Shown: positions 8,504-19,095, numbered from the stretch's first letter. The stretch: 64,000 bases of DNA from an uncultured Muribaculaceae bacterium (GCA_944321725.1 CALUMI010000006.1:1-64000); one strand, 5' to 3'. Translations and numbers: made by a program. Notes: generated from the letters alone by a model not told the origin.

Positions 8504-10219
8504 ATGAAAAAAATATCATTATTATATGGAGTGTTGCTCATGGGAGCTTTCTCGTTCACAAGCTGTACCGACATGCTTGAGAAAGAGCCTCTCGACGAGT
8601 TTACCAACAACGCTGACTTTTGGAGCAACGAGGCTACTGTGGAAAGCTATGCCAATGCTTTCTTTAATGATTTCCTCGGATATGGACGTGGAACCGGATA
8701 CGGTGACTTTTATTTTCCGGGTCTTACTGATGACCAGGTAAATTACACTTTTGCCAACTGGACTTATATTAACGTTCCTTCGAGTTCTGATGAATGGTCA
8801 GGCCCATACGTGGAGATTCGTCGCAGCAACGTGATGATACATGGATTGGAAGAATATGCCGGTGCAATGGATCCCGTAGTGAAGAACCATTGGATTGGTG
8901 TTGCCCGGTTGATGCGCGCATACGAATATTGGGATTTGGTGCGCAAATATGGAGATTGCGTGTGGGTTGACACTCCGTTGGATGTCAACAGCCCGGAGCT
9001 TTATGCCCCGCGTGAGGATCGTGACGCTATAATGGATCGTGTGCTTGAAGATCTTAATTTCGCAGTTAAGAACATCAACACTTTCTCTTCCAACGTTTCG
9101 TGGTCGTCGCAGTTGGCTGAGGCAATGAAAGCGCGTATCTGCCTGTGGGAAGGCACATTCCGCAAATACCGCACGGCAGCTGAAAATGGCAAAGCTGCCG
9201 ATCTTGATGGTGCAAACAGATTCTTGCAGGCCTGCGTAGAGGCTTGCGAGGTGATAATGCCGCAATTCTCTCTTTGTGAGGATTATCAGTCGCTTTACAA
9301 CTCGACAGATTTGAGCAGCAATCCGGAGATAATTTTCTGTAAGCCTTATGTACAGAGTGTGTTGTGTCATTCCACTATCGACTACACCTGTATGTCGACT
9401 CCGATCAACGGTATGTCGAAAGATGCTTTTGATTCTTATCTGAAGCTTGATGGAACACTTCCGGTCGATGGTGTTGACGATGTTGGTGTTTGGAAGTTGA
9501 GTGAAAATGACAATGCTTATCACGTCAATATCAAGAATGTGCTTGAAAACCGCGACAAGCGTCTTGCCATGCAAATCGACTCGGTGCTTTGCTATCAAGG
9601 TATTGGATGGCCGCGCGCTACAAAAGATGGTACGGCAATGACATCGACAACCGGCTACTCCGTGAAGAAGTTTGATAACCTTTCAATTGACAAATATTAC
9701 CGCGAAACAGGAAACCAAAACTACACTTGGGCTCCGTTGTTCTGGTTGGCTGAGGTTTATCTGAACTTTGCTGAGGCAAAGGCCGAGCTCGGAACTATCA
9801 CATCCGATGATCTCGAAAAATCCATCAACTTGTTGAAAGACCGTGCCGGTTTGCCGCATTTGACGACTTCTCCGGCCGACCTTGGCGACAATGATATGGG
9901 TGTAAGCTCGTTGATTTGGGAAATCCGCCGCGAGCGTCGCTGCGAATTGATGTTCGACAACAATTTCCGCTATTGGGATTTGGTTCGTTGGCATCAGTTG
10001 GATAAACTCGATACATCGAAGAACCCGGAGATAATGTTGGGCGCCAACCTCGCAAACGATCCGACAACGGATAAAGTGGTAACGATGCAAGGCAATTATA
10101 TCAATGCTTCCAACGGAATGTCGCGCACGTATGAGGCTAAGCACTATCTGTATCCGATACCGAGCGGACAGATAACGTTGAATCCTGAGCTTGAGCAGCA
10201 ACCATTGTGGGCAAACTAA
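8504..10219 (+). CDS. SusD/RagB family nutrient-binding outer-membrane lipoprotein
   Basis: A 571-residue surface lipoprotein that forms the lid over the SusC barrel and binds substrate. The lipobox FSFTSC places the lipidated cysteine at residue 21, followed by the usual SusD start (DMLEKEPLDEFTNNADFW). TPR-like helices carry typical SusD motifs: ARLMRAYEYWDLVRKYGDCVW, the region around LNFAEAKAELG, IRRERRCELMFDNNFRYWDL, and KHYLYPIPSGQITLNPELEQ at the C-terminus. It lies 25 bases after susC with no promoter between, so the two are co-transcribed. A strong terminator after it closes the two-gene operon. Confidence 0.96.
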   Translation: MKKISLLYGVLLMGAFSFTSCTDMLEKEPLDEFTNNADFWSNEATVESYANAFFNDFLGYGRGTGYGDFYFPGLTDDQVNYTFANWTYINVPSSSDEWSGPYVEIRRSNVMIHGLEEYAGAMDPVVKNHWIGVARLMRAYEYWDLVRKYGDCVWVDTPLDVNSPELYAPREDRDAIMDRVLEDLNFAVKNINTFSSNVSWSSQLAEAMKARICLWEGTFRKYRTAAENGKAADLDGANRFLQACVEACEVIMPQFSLCEDYQSLYNSTDLSSNPEIIFCKPYVQSVLCHSTIDYTCMSTPINGMSKDAFDSYLKLDGTLPVDGVDDVGVWKLSENDNAYHVNIKNVLENRDKRLAMQIDSVLCYQGIGWPRATKDGTAMTSTTGYSVKKFDNLSIDKYYRETGNQNYTWAPLFWLAEVYLNFAEAKAELGTITSDDLEKSINLLKDRAGLPHLTTSPADLGDNDMGVSSLIWEIRRERRCELMFDNNFRYWDLVRWHQLDKLDTSKNPEIMLGANLANDPTTDKVVTMQGNYINASNGMSRTYEAKHYLYPIPSGQITLNPELEQQPLWAN

Positions 10220-10335
10220 CGATTGATTTGCTGATTAGACAATAAAGCCGCAAGTATAAGATGTTTCGTCCATATACTACGAATTTGTAACACCGCTTCG
10301 TGTGTTCAGAGGCATTGACTATGCGGCGCAGCGAC

Positions 10336-10363
10336 GAGGGAGGCATCAGCCTCCCTCTTTTTT
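10336..10363 (+). terminator. Rho-independent terminator after susD
   Basis: A perfect 9-bp stem GAGGGAGGC / GCCTCCCTC with a 4-base loop (ATCA), followed by six T. It separates the susCD operon from the ABC-F gene. Confidence 0.92.
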
Positions 10364-10411
10364 ATGGCAAAATAAAGTATCGCATCTTTTAAACCTGCGG
10401 ATATATTTTCG

Positions 10412-10419
10412 TACCTTTG
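10412..10419 (+). promoter_or_regulatory. -7 box TACCTTTG before the ABC-F gene
   Basis: An exact TAnnTTTG match 32 bases before the ATG. A T-rich TTTT at 10387-10390 could serve as a weak -33 element. Confidence 0.55.
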
Positions 10420-10426
10420 CACCTGA

Positions 10427-12067
<1,641 letters not shown>

Positions 12068-12084
12068 AAAATATATATCAGATT

Positions 12085-12378
12085 ATGGTTAAGCATATTG
12101 TGGCGTTTAAGTTGAAAGGCTCGGCGGAAGAGCGCAGAGAGGTTGCTTTAAAGTTTAAAGAGGCGTTGGAGGCGCTTCCCGGTCAGATTGATGTGCTTGA
12201 AAGCATAGAGGTCGGGTTGAATGAAAATCCCTGTGAGTCGTGGGATGTGGTGCTGACTGCTGTTGTCCCTACGATGGCTGATGTCGAGAAATATGCCAAG
12301 CATCCGGCTCATGTGGCCGCTGCCGCATTGTTGGGTGAACACAAAGAGGAACGCGCGTGTGTGGATTACGAGTGTTAG
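12085..12378 (+). CDS. Dabb (stress-responsive alpha/beta barrel) domain protein
   Basis: A 97-residue protein starting MVKHIVAFKLKGSAEERREV. It matches the Dabb/ferredoxin-like barrel family: the N-terminal HIVAFKLK strand, a long helix (FKEALEALPGQIDVLESIEVGLN), then WDVVLTAVVPTMADVEKYAKHPAHV, with conserved KHPAHV near the end. Members form homodimeric barrels and their biochemical roles are mostly unknown. The ATG at 12085 lies 17 bases after the ABC-F stop, so it is probably co-transcribed. The frame is open upstream to 11950, but that part lies within the ABC-F gene. It is followed by the 74-bp repeat region. Confidence 0.85.
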   Translation: MVKHIVAFKLKGSAEERREVALKFKEALEALPGQIDVLESIEVGLNENPCESWDVVLTAVVPTMADVEKYAKHPAHVAAAALLGEHKEERACVDYEC

Positions 12379-12425
12379 AAACTGCATCCCGGCATAACAA
12401 TTCCAAACGAGTTTGATTGTTTTGC

Positions 12426-12535
12426 TCTCGATTTGCATTATCTTTGCATAAGATAAGCCGCATCTCGGCAGAACACTTAAGCGAGCTTGGTGATTCTGCA
12501 CTCGATTTGCATTATCTTTGCAAAGAATAAAAAGG
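12426..12535 (+). repeat. 74-bp promoter-bearing repeat, copy A (upstream of purH)
   Basis: Two units in tandem. CTCGATTTGCATTATCTTTG appears at 12427-12446 and again at 12501-12520, exactly 74 bases apart. Between them lie GATAAGCCGCATCTCGGCA and a more variable stretch with AAGCGAGCTTGG. The same unit, also with a 74-base period, occurs at 57625-57785. Each unit contains TATCTTTG, a perfect -7 box, so the repeat can act as a promoter. Tandem -7 boxes at 12439-12446 and 12513-12520 probably drive purH. Confidence 0.8.
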
Positions 12536-12572
12536 TATAAAAGATTGGTTTATAATCTAAATACAGGAAATA

Positions 12573-14099
12573 ATGGCTGACAATAAAAAAATCAAAACCG
12601 CGTTGATTTCGGTCTATCATAAAGACGGATTGGATGAGATGCTCAGATTGTTGAACGCATACGGAGTGAAGTTCCTTTCCACAGGTGGAACGAAATCGTT
12701 TATCGAAAGTTTGGGATATGCGTGCGAATCGGTGGAAAATCTTACCGGTTACCCATCAATATTGGGAGGACGTGTGAAAACGTTGCATCCGAAAGTTTTC
12801 GGTGGCATATTGAACCGCCGCGACAATGAGGGTGACCGCGAGCAAATCTCTAAATATGAGATACCTGAAATAGATTTGGTGGTGGTTGATTTGTATCCGT
12901 TTGAGGAAACAGTGGCGTCAGGAGCCTCTGAAGCCGACATCATAGAGAAAATCGACATAGGCGGAATTTCGCTGATACGCGCCGCCGCAAAAAACTACAA
13001 TGACGTGGTGATTGTGGCCTCTAAAAATCAGTATGCGCCTTTGTGCCGCATAATAGAGGAGAAGGGCGATGCCGTTACATCGCTTGAAAATCGCCGTTTC
13101 TTCGCTAAAGAGGCTTTCGGAGTGTCGAGCTTGTATGACAGCGCGATATTCAATTATTTCGACAAAGACGATTCTTCGGCGTTCCGCGTGGCTTTGGATG
13201 GCGTTACTCATTTGCGCTATGGAGAGAATCCTCATCAGCAGGGCAAGTTTTTTGGCAAGTTTGGCGACATGTTCGAGCAGCTTCACGGGAAAGAGATTTC
13301 TTACAACAATCTGCTTGATATAGATGCTGCCGTAAATTTGATATCTGATTTTACGGAGCCTACTTTTGCGATTCTGAAACATAATAACGCGTGCGGAATC
13401 GCTTCACGCTCCTCAATCTCTGAGGCATGGAAAGATGCGCTTGCGGGCGATCCTGTGTCTGCCTTTGGCGGTGTGCTGATTACCAATGGTGAGGTTGATG
13501 CCGCAACAGCGGAAGAGATGCACAAGATATTTTTTGAGGTGTGCATAGCCCCGTCGTACACTGAGGAGGCGTTGAAAATACTTGAGCAGAAGAAGAACCG
13601 CATAATTTTGGTGCTTAAAAAAATCGATTTGCCGAAAGTGCAGTTCCGTTCTGTATTGAATGGCGTGTTGCGCCAAGACAAAGATTTGTACAAGGAGTCG
13701 GTGGCAGATTTGAGGCAGGTTACGGAAAAAGCTGTCACTCCGGAGCAAATCGACGATTTGCTGTTTGCCAATAAGGTTGTGAAGCACAGCAAGAGCAACG
13801 CCATAGTTTTGGCTAAGAACAAGCAGCTTTTGGCGAGCGGAATAGGGCAGACCTCGCGTGTAGACGCATTGAAGCAGGCTATCGAAAAAGCCCGCTCGTT
13901 CGATTTCGACTTAAAGGGCGCGGTAATGGCTTCCGACGCGTTTTTCCCGTTTGCCGATTGCGTAGAGATAGCGCATAAGGCCGGCGTGACAGCCGTGATT
14001 CAGCCAGGCGGCTCTATCCGTGACAACGATAGCGTGGATTATTGCAATAAAAACGGAATCGCGATGGTGATGACAGGCATTCGCCATTTTAAACATTAA
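12573..14099 (+). CDS. purH: Bifunctional AICAR transformylase / IMP cyclohydrolase
   Basis: A 508-residue enzyme carrying out the last two steps of de novo purine synthesis: formylation of AICAR from 10-formyl-THF, then ring closure to IMP. The N-terminal IMP cyclohydrolase (MGS-like) domain (1 to about 195) has KTALISVYHKDG, FLSTGGTKSFIE, the region around YPSILGGRVKTLHP and RAAAKNYNDVVIV. The C-terminal AICARFT domain has LRYGENPHQQGKF, the KHNNACGIA catalytic lysine-histidine region and the end PGGSIRDNDSVDYCNKNGIAM. The length is usual for Bacteroidota. The gene sits behind two repeat-borne promoters. mreB follows after 27 bases, so cotranscription into the cell-shape genes is possible. 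Confidence 0.96.
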   Translation: MADNKKIKTALISVYHKDGLDEMLRLLNAYGVKFLSTGGTKSFIESLGYACESVENLTGYPSILGGRVKTLHPKVFGGILNRRDNEGDREQISKYEIPEIDLVVVDLYPFEETVASGASEADIIEKIDIGGISLIRAAAKNYNDVVIVASKNQYAPLCRIIEEKGDAVTSLENRRFFAKEAFGVSSLYDSAIFNYFDKDDSSAFRVALDGVTHLRYGENPHQQGKFFGKFGDMFEQLHGKEISYNNLLDIDAAVNLISDFTEPTFAILKHNNACGIASRSSISEAWKDALAGDPVSAFGGVLITNGEVDAATAEEMHKIFFEVCIAPSYTEEALKILEQKKNRIILVLKKIDLPKVQFRSVLNGVLRQDKDLYKESVADLRQVTEKAVTPEQIDDLLFANKVVKHSKSNAIVLAKNKQLLASGIGQTSRVDALKQAIEKARSFDFDLKGAVMASDAFFPFADCVEIAHKAGVTAVIQPGGSIRDNDSVDYCNKNGIAMVMTGIRHFKH

Positions 14100-14126
14100 G
14101 AAAATAATTAGCGGAAGATAAAAATT

Positions 14127-15143
14127 ATGGGTTTGTTTTCTCTGACACAAGAAATAGCCGTGGATTTAGGTACGGCGAACACGATTATCATTCATAATGA
14201 TAAAATCGTGGTCGACGAACCCTCTTACGTTGCCCTTGACTCAAAGGGCAAATTAATGGCTGTCGGCGAGCAGGCAAAAATGATGCAGGGCAAGGAAAAT
14301 GCCAACATACGTACCATCCGTCCTTTGCGCGACGGCGTTATCGCCGACTTCAACGCCGCAGAATTGATGATACGCGGGCTTATAAAAATGGTCAGCTCGC
14401 GTAGGCGTTGGTTCACACCGTCGTTGAGAATCGTGATTTGCATCCCTTCCGGAAGCACGGAGGTGGAGATACGTGCCGTGCGCGACTCGAGCGAACATGC
14501 CGGCGGACGGGATGTGTATATGATATATGAGCCGATGGCCGCCGCTCTCGGCATAGGATTGGATGTAGAGGCTCCGGAGGGCAACATGATTGTCGACATC
14601 GGTGGCGGAACTACGGAAATTGCGGTAATATCGTTGGGCGGTATCGTGACTAACAAGAGCATACGTATTGCCGGCGATGTGCTGACCGACGACATACAGG
14701 AGCACATGCGCCGCGCACATAATGTCAGAGTGGGCGAGCGCATGGCGGAATTGATAAAAATCAATGTCGGCTCGGTTCTTACGGAATTGGAGAATCCTCC
14801 TGAAGACTACGTGGTGCATGGCCCGAATGTGATGACGGCCTTGCCTATGGAAGTGGCCGTGTCGTATCAGGAAATATCGAGGAGCATTGAGAAATCAATT
14901 TCCAAGATAGAGGCGGCGGTGCTGAACGCGTTGGAGAACACTCCTCCCGAACTGTATGCCGATATAGTGCGCAATGGCATTTACCTGTCGGGTGGCGGCG
15001 CGTTGTTGAGAGGCCTCGACAAGCGGTTGACCGATAAAATCGGAATAAAATTCAACATTGCCGACGACCCTCTGCACGCTGTGGCCAAGGGCACGGGAAT
15101 TGCGTTGAAAAATATCGGGCGTTTCTCATTCCTCATACGGTGA
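14127..15143 (+). CDS. mreB: Rod shape-determining protein MreB
   Basis: A 338-residue bacterial actin that forms filaments under the inner membrane and directs lateral cell-wall synthesis. Actin-fold nucleotide motifs are present: phosphate 1 (IAVDLGTANTII, residues 9-20), connect/phosphate 2 region (NMIVDIGGGTTEIAVISLGG), adenosine motif (YLSGGGALLRGLD), and LDVEAPEGNMIVDIG before phosphate 2. The length is close to the family norm. It is the first gene of the mreB-mreC-mreD-PBP2 cluster and lies 27 bases after purH. Confidence 0.96.
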   Translation: MGLFSLTQEIAVDLGTANTIIIHNDKIVVDEPSYVALDSKGKLMAVGEQAKMMQGKENANIRTIRPLRDGVIADFNAAELMIRGLIKMVSSRRRWFTPSLRIVICIPSGSTEVEIRAVRDSSEHAGGRDVYMIYEPMAAALGIGLDVEAPEGNMIVDIGGGTTEIAVISLGGIVTNKSIRIAGDVLTDDIQEHMRRAHNVRVGERMAELIKINVGSVLTELENPPEDYVVHGPNVMTALPMEVAVSYQEISRSIEKSISKIEAAVLNALENTPPELYADIVRNGIYLSGGGALLRGLDKRLTDKIGIKFNIADDPLHAVAKGTGIALKNIGRFSFLIR

Positions 15144-15258
15144 AGCTGAGTAAGCGTTTTGAACTGATAAGGATATGAAGGTAATGCCTTTGCGTGCATT
15201 GCCTTCAATTTCCTTTTATAAGGAGTTGGAATATGACGGATAAAAAATCTTACTACCT

Positions 15259-16098
15259 GTGCGGAATTTAATATCTTTTCTGATAAGGCATTCTTCATGG
15301 TTCGTTTTTCTGTTCTATGTAGCTGTCAGCTTATTGTTGCTGTTCCGCAACAATCCGTACCAGCAGTATGTGTACCTCACTTCTGCCAATGCTGTTTCGG
15401 CATCCGTCTACAAGGGAGTGAGCAGTGTGACGTCGTATTTCAATCTGCATTCGATTAATCGTGATTTGCAGGAGCGCAACGCTTTGCTTGAAATGGAGGT
15501 GATTGATTTGAGGCATCGCCTTGATGAGTGTAGGATTCTTCTTTCGGCTGACTCACTCAGTCTGCCTGACTCGGTTGCCCGGTCGTATGAGTATCATTTC
15601 GCAAGCGTGATTAACAACAGCGTGTCCAAGCCGATGAACTACATAACCATCGATAAGGGCAGCTCAGACGGCATAGAGCCGGAAATGGGCGTTGTCGACC
15701 AAAACGGCGTTGTCGGCATTGTCAGTGTGGTGAGTGAGCACGCAGCGAGGGTAATCTCCTTGCTTAATCCGAATATGCGACTGTCGTGCAAGGTGAAAAA
15801 TTCAGATTATTTCGGCAGCCTTTATTGGGACGGGTCAAGCCCGTATTATGCCATATTGGAGGAAATGCCGCGCCATATCACCTATCATAAGGGCGACACG
15901 ATAATAACAAGCGGCTATTCGGCTGTATTTCCTGAAGGGCTTATCGTGGGGACTATAGAGAGCGGTATGAGAACCAAAGACGATAATTTCATAGCGTTGA
16001 AAGTGAAATTGTCGACTGATTTCACACGATTGAGCACTGTGCGCGCTATAAAGAGCAAACTGACCGATGAATTAAAAGAAATCGAGAAGGAGGGATAG
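15259..16098 (+). CDS. mreC: Rod shape-determining protein MreC
   Basis: A 279-residue periplasmic scaffold with one N-terminal membrane anchor (about residues 12-30, SWFVFLFYVAVSLLLLF). A coiled coil follows (about 62-95, NRDLQERNALLEMEVIDLRHRL), then the double beta-barrel MreC domain (INNSVSKPMNYITIDKGSSDGI, GVVGIVSVVSEHAARVISLLN). It links MreB to PBP2 and MreD. The start is GTG at 15259: the usual Bacteroidota MreC beginning MRNLISFLIRHSSWF reads exactly from there, and the nearby ATG at 15232 is out of frame and stops quickly. mreD starts directly after its stop codon. Confidence 0.93.
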   Translation: MRNLISFLIRHSSWFVFLFYVAVSLLLLFRNNPYQQYVYLTSANAVSASVYKGVSSVTSYFNLHSINRDLQERNALLEMEVIDLRHRLDECRILLSADSLSLPDSVARSYEYHFASVINNSVSKPMNYITIDKGSSDGIEPEMGVVDQNGVVGIVSVVSEHAARVISLLNPNMRLSCKVKNSDYFGSLYWDGSSPYYAILEEMPRHITYHKGDTIITSGYSAVFPEGLIVGTIESGMRTKDDNFIALKVKLSTDFTRLSTVRAIKSKLTDELKEIEKEG

Positions 16099-16620
16099 AT
16101 GGCAAGACAGGTTTTGCAGTTTATTGTTTTGTTTGCGGTATTGATATTGGTGCAGGTGCTTGTGTGCAACAATATCAGTATTTTCAATGTGGCCACCCCG
16201 TTTATTTTCATTTATTTTATCATACGTCTTCCCATCGACATGCGGATAAATTGGGTACTTACATTGTCGTTTCTGACGGGACTTGTAGTAGACATTTTTT
16301 CCGACACGCAAGGCATGAACTCTCTTGCGTGCACGTTGCTCGGAGCGTCGAGAAACACTGTGTTCGGCCTTTATGTCGGACGGAGGGACGAGCTTGTTGA
16401 TATGGTGCCTTCTGTACGCAGCATAGGCATAGCGGCGTATATGAAATATTTGTTGACAATGACTTTGCTGTATTGCGCGGTCATCACGTTTGTCGAGGCA
16501 TTTACTTTGCGCGACGCGCTTTTGTCGTTGTTGAGGGTGGTATGCTGTACGGTATTGTCGTTTGTCATTATGCTCGGCATAGACAGTTTTGTCAACACGA
16601 AGAATGAAAAAGGATTATAG
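16099..16620 (+). CDS. mreD: Rod shape-determining protein MreD
   Basis: A 173-residue inner-membrane protein with about five hydrophobic helices (FIVLFAVLILVQVLVC, FIFIYFIIRLPI, LTLSFLTGLVVDIFSD, a helix around YMKYLLTMTLLYCAVITFVEAF, and VVCCTVLSFVIMLGID). The LPIDMRINWVLTLSFLTGLVVD-type sequence with the D-x-FSDTQGMN loop is typical of MreD in Bacteroidota. It begins immediately at the mreC stop and overlaps the PBP2 start by 17 bases, so the three genes are translationally linked. Confidence 0.92.
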   Translation: MARQVLQFIVLFAVLILVQVLVCNNISIFNVATPFIFIYFIIRLPIDMRINWVLTLSFLTGLVVDIFSDTQGMNSLACTLLGASRNTVFGLYVGRRDELVDMVPSVRSIGIAAYMKYLLTMTLLYCAVITFVEAFTLRDALLSLLRVVCCTVLSFVIMLGIDSFVNTKNEKGL

Positions 16621-18466
16621 TTTAGAAAAGCGTAAATATGTGATAGGCGGACTGCTTGTTGTGCTTGCCGCAATCTATTTGTTTCGGTTGCTTGAGTTGC
16701 AGGTGATAGAAACAAAGTACAAGGAGAACGCCGATTCCAATGCTTTCTTGCGAAAAACCGTATATCCGTCGCGCGGCCAGATTTTTGACCGCAACGGCAA
16801 TCTTGTGGTATATAATAAGCCGGCTTACGACATTATGGTGATTCCGCGCGAGATAGGGGAATTCGACACGTTGGATTTTTGCCGCACATTGAGAATTTCG
16901 AAAGAGGAGCTGCGCGGATATTTCGACGATATGCGCGACCACCGCAAAAATCCGGGCTATTCCTCGTATACGCAGCAGGTGCTGATTACCCACATATCAG
17001 CACAAGACTACGGGCGGTTGCAGGAAAAATTGTACAGATTTCCGGGATTTTTCATACAAAAGCGCATTTTGCGTGAATATGCCTATGAGGTTGGGGCTAA
17101 TTTTCTCGGAAACATAAGGGAGGTGAATGCCCGCGACATCGAGAACGACGATTATTATCGTGCCGGCGACTATACCGGCGATTTGGGGATAGAGAAAAGC
17201 TATGAGCGGTTTTTGCGTGGGCATAAAGGGCAGGAGATATTGATACGCGACGCTCACGGGCGGATTAAGGGGCGTTATGAAAATGGGGCGAAAGATGTGG
17301 CTCCGGTGTCGGGGAAGGATTTGAAATTGGGAATTGACATAAAATTGCAGGAATACGGCGAGCGGCTGATGCAGGGGAAGATTGGCGCGATAGTGGCGAT
17401 TGAGCCGGCCACGGGTGAGATACTTGCGCTTGTGTCGAGTCCCACCTATAATCCGAAATCGCTTGTGGGGAGAGATAGAGGAAAGAACTATAGGGCTTTG
17501 GTCAACGACCCTTATAAGCCTCTTTACGACCGCTCTATAATGGCGGCATATCCGCCGGGCTCCACTTTCAAGCCTACGCAGGGATTAATATTCCGGCAGG
17601 AGGGAATCATAGACCTGTCGACTGCTTATCCGTGCTATCACGGATATATTAACGGCGGATTGCGTGTCGGGTGCCATGGCCATGAATCTCCCATTACGTT
17701 GAAGCCGGCGATACGCACATCTTGCAATGCCTATTTTTGTTGGGGATTTAAAAACATGATAGACCGCCGCTCAAAATACGGCTCTCCGGCAAAAGCCTTT
17801 GAGGTGTGGAAAAATTATATGGTCGATTTGGGCTACGGTTATAGGTTGGGAGTTGATTTGCCGGGCGAAAGCCGCGGTTTTATTCCAAACAGCAAATTTT
17901 ACAGTAAAATATATGGCGAAGGCAGGTGGAGCGCCAATACGATTATTTCGGTCGCCATCGGGCAGGGTGAGATTCTTGCCACTCCTTTGCAGATAGCTAA
18001 TTTATGTGCCACGATAGCCAACCGCGGCTATTATGTCAAGCCCCATATCGTGAAAGAGATAGCCGATACGGTGATTGCCCGTGAATATGTGGAAAAGCAT
18101 GTCAGCCGTATCAAAGGGGAGTATTTTGAGGAAATTGCCGAGGGCATGAGGATGGCTGTCACGGGTGGCACATGCCGAGGCGCGCAATTTCCGGGACATG
18201 AAGTGTGCGGTAAAACGGGCACCGCACAAAATCCGCACGGGAAAGACCATTCGGCGTTTATGGGGTTTGCCCCTATGGTTAATCCGAAGATTGCGGTGTG
18301 TGTATATGTAGAAAACGGTGGCTGGGGCGCAACATACGGTGTGCCTATCGGCGGACTGATGATGGAAATGTACCTTAACGGGAAGATAGCTCCTGAACGG
18401 CAGTATATAGAGGACCGTATATTGCAATCAAACACGATTTTATATAGTGGAGTGGAAAAACATTAA
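16604..18466 (+). CDS. mrdA: Penicillin-binding protein 2 (elongation transpeptidase)
   Basis: A 620-residue class B PBP that cross-links peptidoglycan during elongation. It has an N-terminal membrane helix (about 16-33, VIGGLLVVLAAIYLFRLLEL), a PBP dimer domain (SRGQIFDRNGNLVVYNKPAYDIMVIPRE onward) and a transpeptidase domain. The catalytic motifs are complete: STFK with serine 320, SCN at 373-375 and KTG at 537-539. The start at 16604 (MKKDYSLEKRKYV) lies inside the end of mreD. In many Bacteroidota rodA follows, but here the next gene is a Nudix hydrolase, so the partner glycosyltransferase must be encoded elsewhere. Confidence 0.95.
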   Translation: MKKDYSLEKRKYVIGGLLVVLAAIYLFRLLELQVIETKYKENADSNAFLRKTVYPSRGQIFDRNGNLVVYNKPAYDIMVIPREIGEFDTLDFCRTLRISKEELRGYFDDMRDHRKNPGYSSYTQQVLITHISAQDYGRLQEKLYRFPGFFIQKRILREYAYEVGANFLGNIREVNARDIENDDYYRAGDYTGDLGIEKSYERFLRGHKGQEILIRDAHGRIKGRYENGAKDVAPVSGKDLKLGIDIKLQEYGERLMQGKIGAIVAIEPATGEILALVSSPTYNPKSLVGRDRGKNYRALVNDPYKPLYDRSIMAAYPPGSTFKPTQGLIFRQEGIIDLSTAYPCYHGYINGGLRVGCHGHESPITLKPAIRTSCNAYFCWGFKNMIDRRSKYGSPAKAFEVWKNYMVDLGYGYRLGVDLPGESRGFIPNSKFYSKIYGEGRWSANTIISVAIGQGEILATPLQIANLCATIANRGYYVKPHIVKEIADTVIAREYVEKHVSRIKGEYFEEIAEGMRMAVTGGTCRGAQFPGHEVCGKTGTAQNPHGKDHSAFMGFAPMVNPKIAVCVYVENGGWGATYGVPIGGLMMEMYLNGKIAPERQYIEDRILQSNTILYSGVEKH

Positions 18467-18480
18467 AATAGAACTGCGAT

Positions 18481-19044
18481 ATGTTGATAAACAATCTTGA
18501 CGAGCGGAAATGGAAAACTTTGAAAAGCGACTATTTGATACGCCGCCCGTGGCTTACGGCGCGGCGTGACACGGTTGAGTTGCCCAACGGCACTGTCAAT
18601 CCGGAGTTTTACGTGCTCGAATATCCCGATTGGGTTAATGTGTTGGCTGTCACGACTGACAATAAGTTTGTGATGATTCGCCAGTACAGGCATGGTATCG
18701 GCGAAACCCGATATGAGCTGTGCGCAGGAGTGGTCGACCCGGGCGAGGAGCCGCTAGAGGCGGCGCAGCGGGAATTGTCGGAAGAAACAGGATTTGGTGG
18801 AGGAGTGTGGGAAAAAATCATGGTTATTTCCGGCAATCCGAGCACCACGAACAATCTCACCCATTGCTACCTTGCCAAGGGCGTGGAGAGAATTTCAGGA
18901 CAGCATCTCGAATCCACAGAGGATATTTCCGTGCATCTGCTTACCGTCGACGAGGTGAAACACCTGTTGCTTAACGATGAAATCAAACAAGCGTTGATGC
19001 TTGCGCCGCTGTGGAGATATTTTGCCATGAAAAAATTGCTTTGA
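18481..19044 (+). CDS. Nudix hydrolase (ADP-ribose pyrophosphatase-like)
   Basis: A 187-residue enzyme with a complete Nudix box, GVVDPGEEPLEAAQRELSEE followed by TGF (about residues 82-104), which binds metal and cleaves a nucleoside diphosphate linked to another group. Upstream elements such as VLAVTTDNKFVMIRQYRHG and the downstream SGNPSTTNNLTHCYLAKG fit the ADP-ribose/sugar-nucleotide pyrophosphatase branch (NudF-like). The exact substrate cannot be read. It starts 14 bases after PBP2, in the place where rodA is often found, and probably shares that transcript. Confidence 0.88.
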   Translation: MLINNLDERKWKTLKSDYLIRRPWLTARRDTVELPNGTVNPEFYVLEYPDWVNVLAVTTDNKFVMIRQYRHGIGETRYELCAGVVDPGEEPLEAAQRELSEETGFGGGVWEKIMVISGNPSTTNNLTHCYLAKGVERISGQHLESTEDISVHLLTVDEVKHLLLNDEIKQALMLAPLWRYFAMKKLL

Positions 19045-19095
19045 TTTAAGAAAATCAGACAAAAAGCAGCTAAATTAAAAATTTATAGGTTATTA

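Noticed and set aside
12148..12501. A minus-strand open frame of about 117 codons across the repeat upstream of purH
   Set aside because: It overlaps the Dabb gene and the 74-bp repeat. A frame at 57564-57773 shares similar residues only because both read through the same repeat.
16589..16603. Earlier start for PBP2 at 16589
   Set aside because: The five extra residues lie inside mreD, and the ATG at 16604 gives the usual short cytoplasmic tail before the membrane helix.
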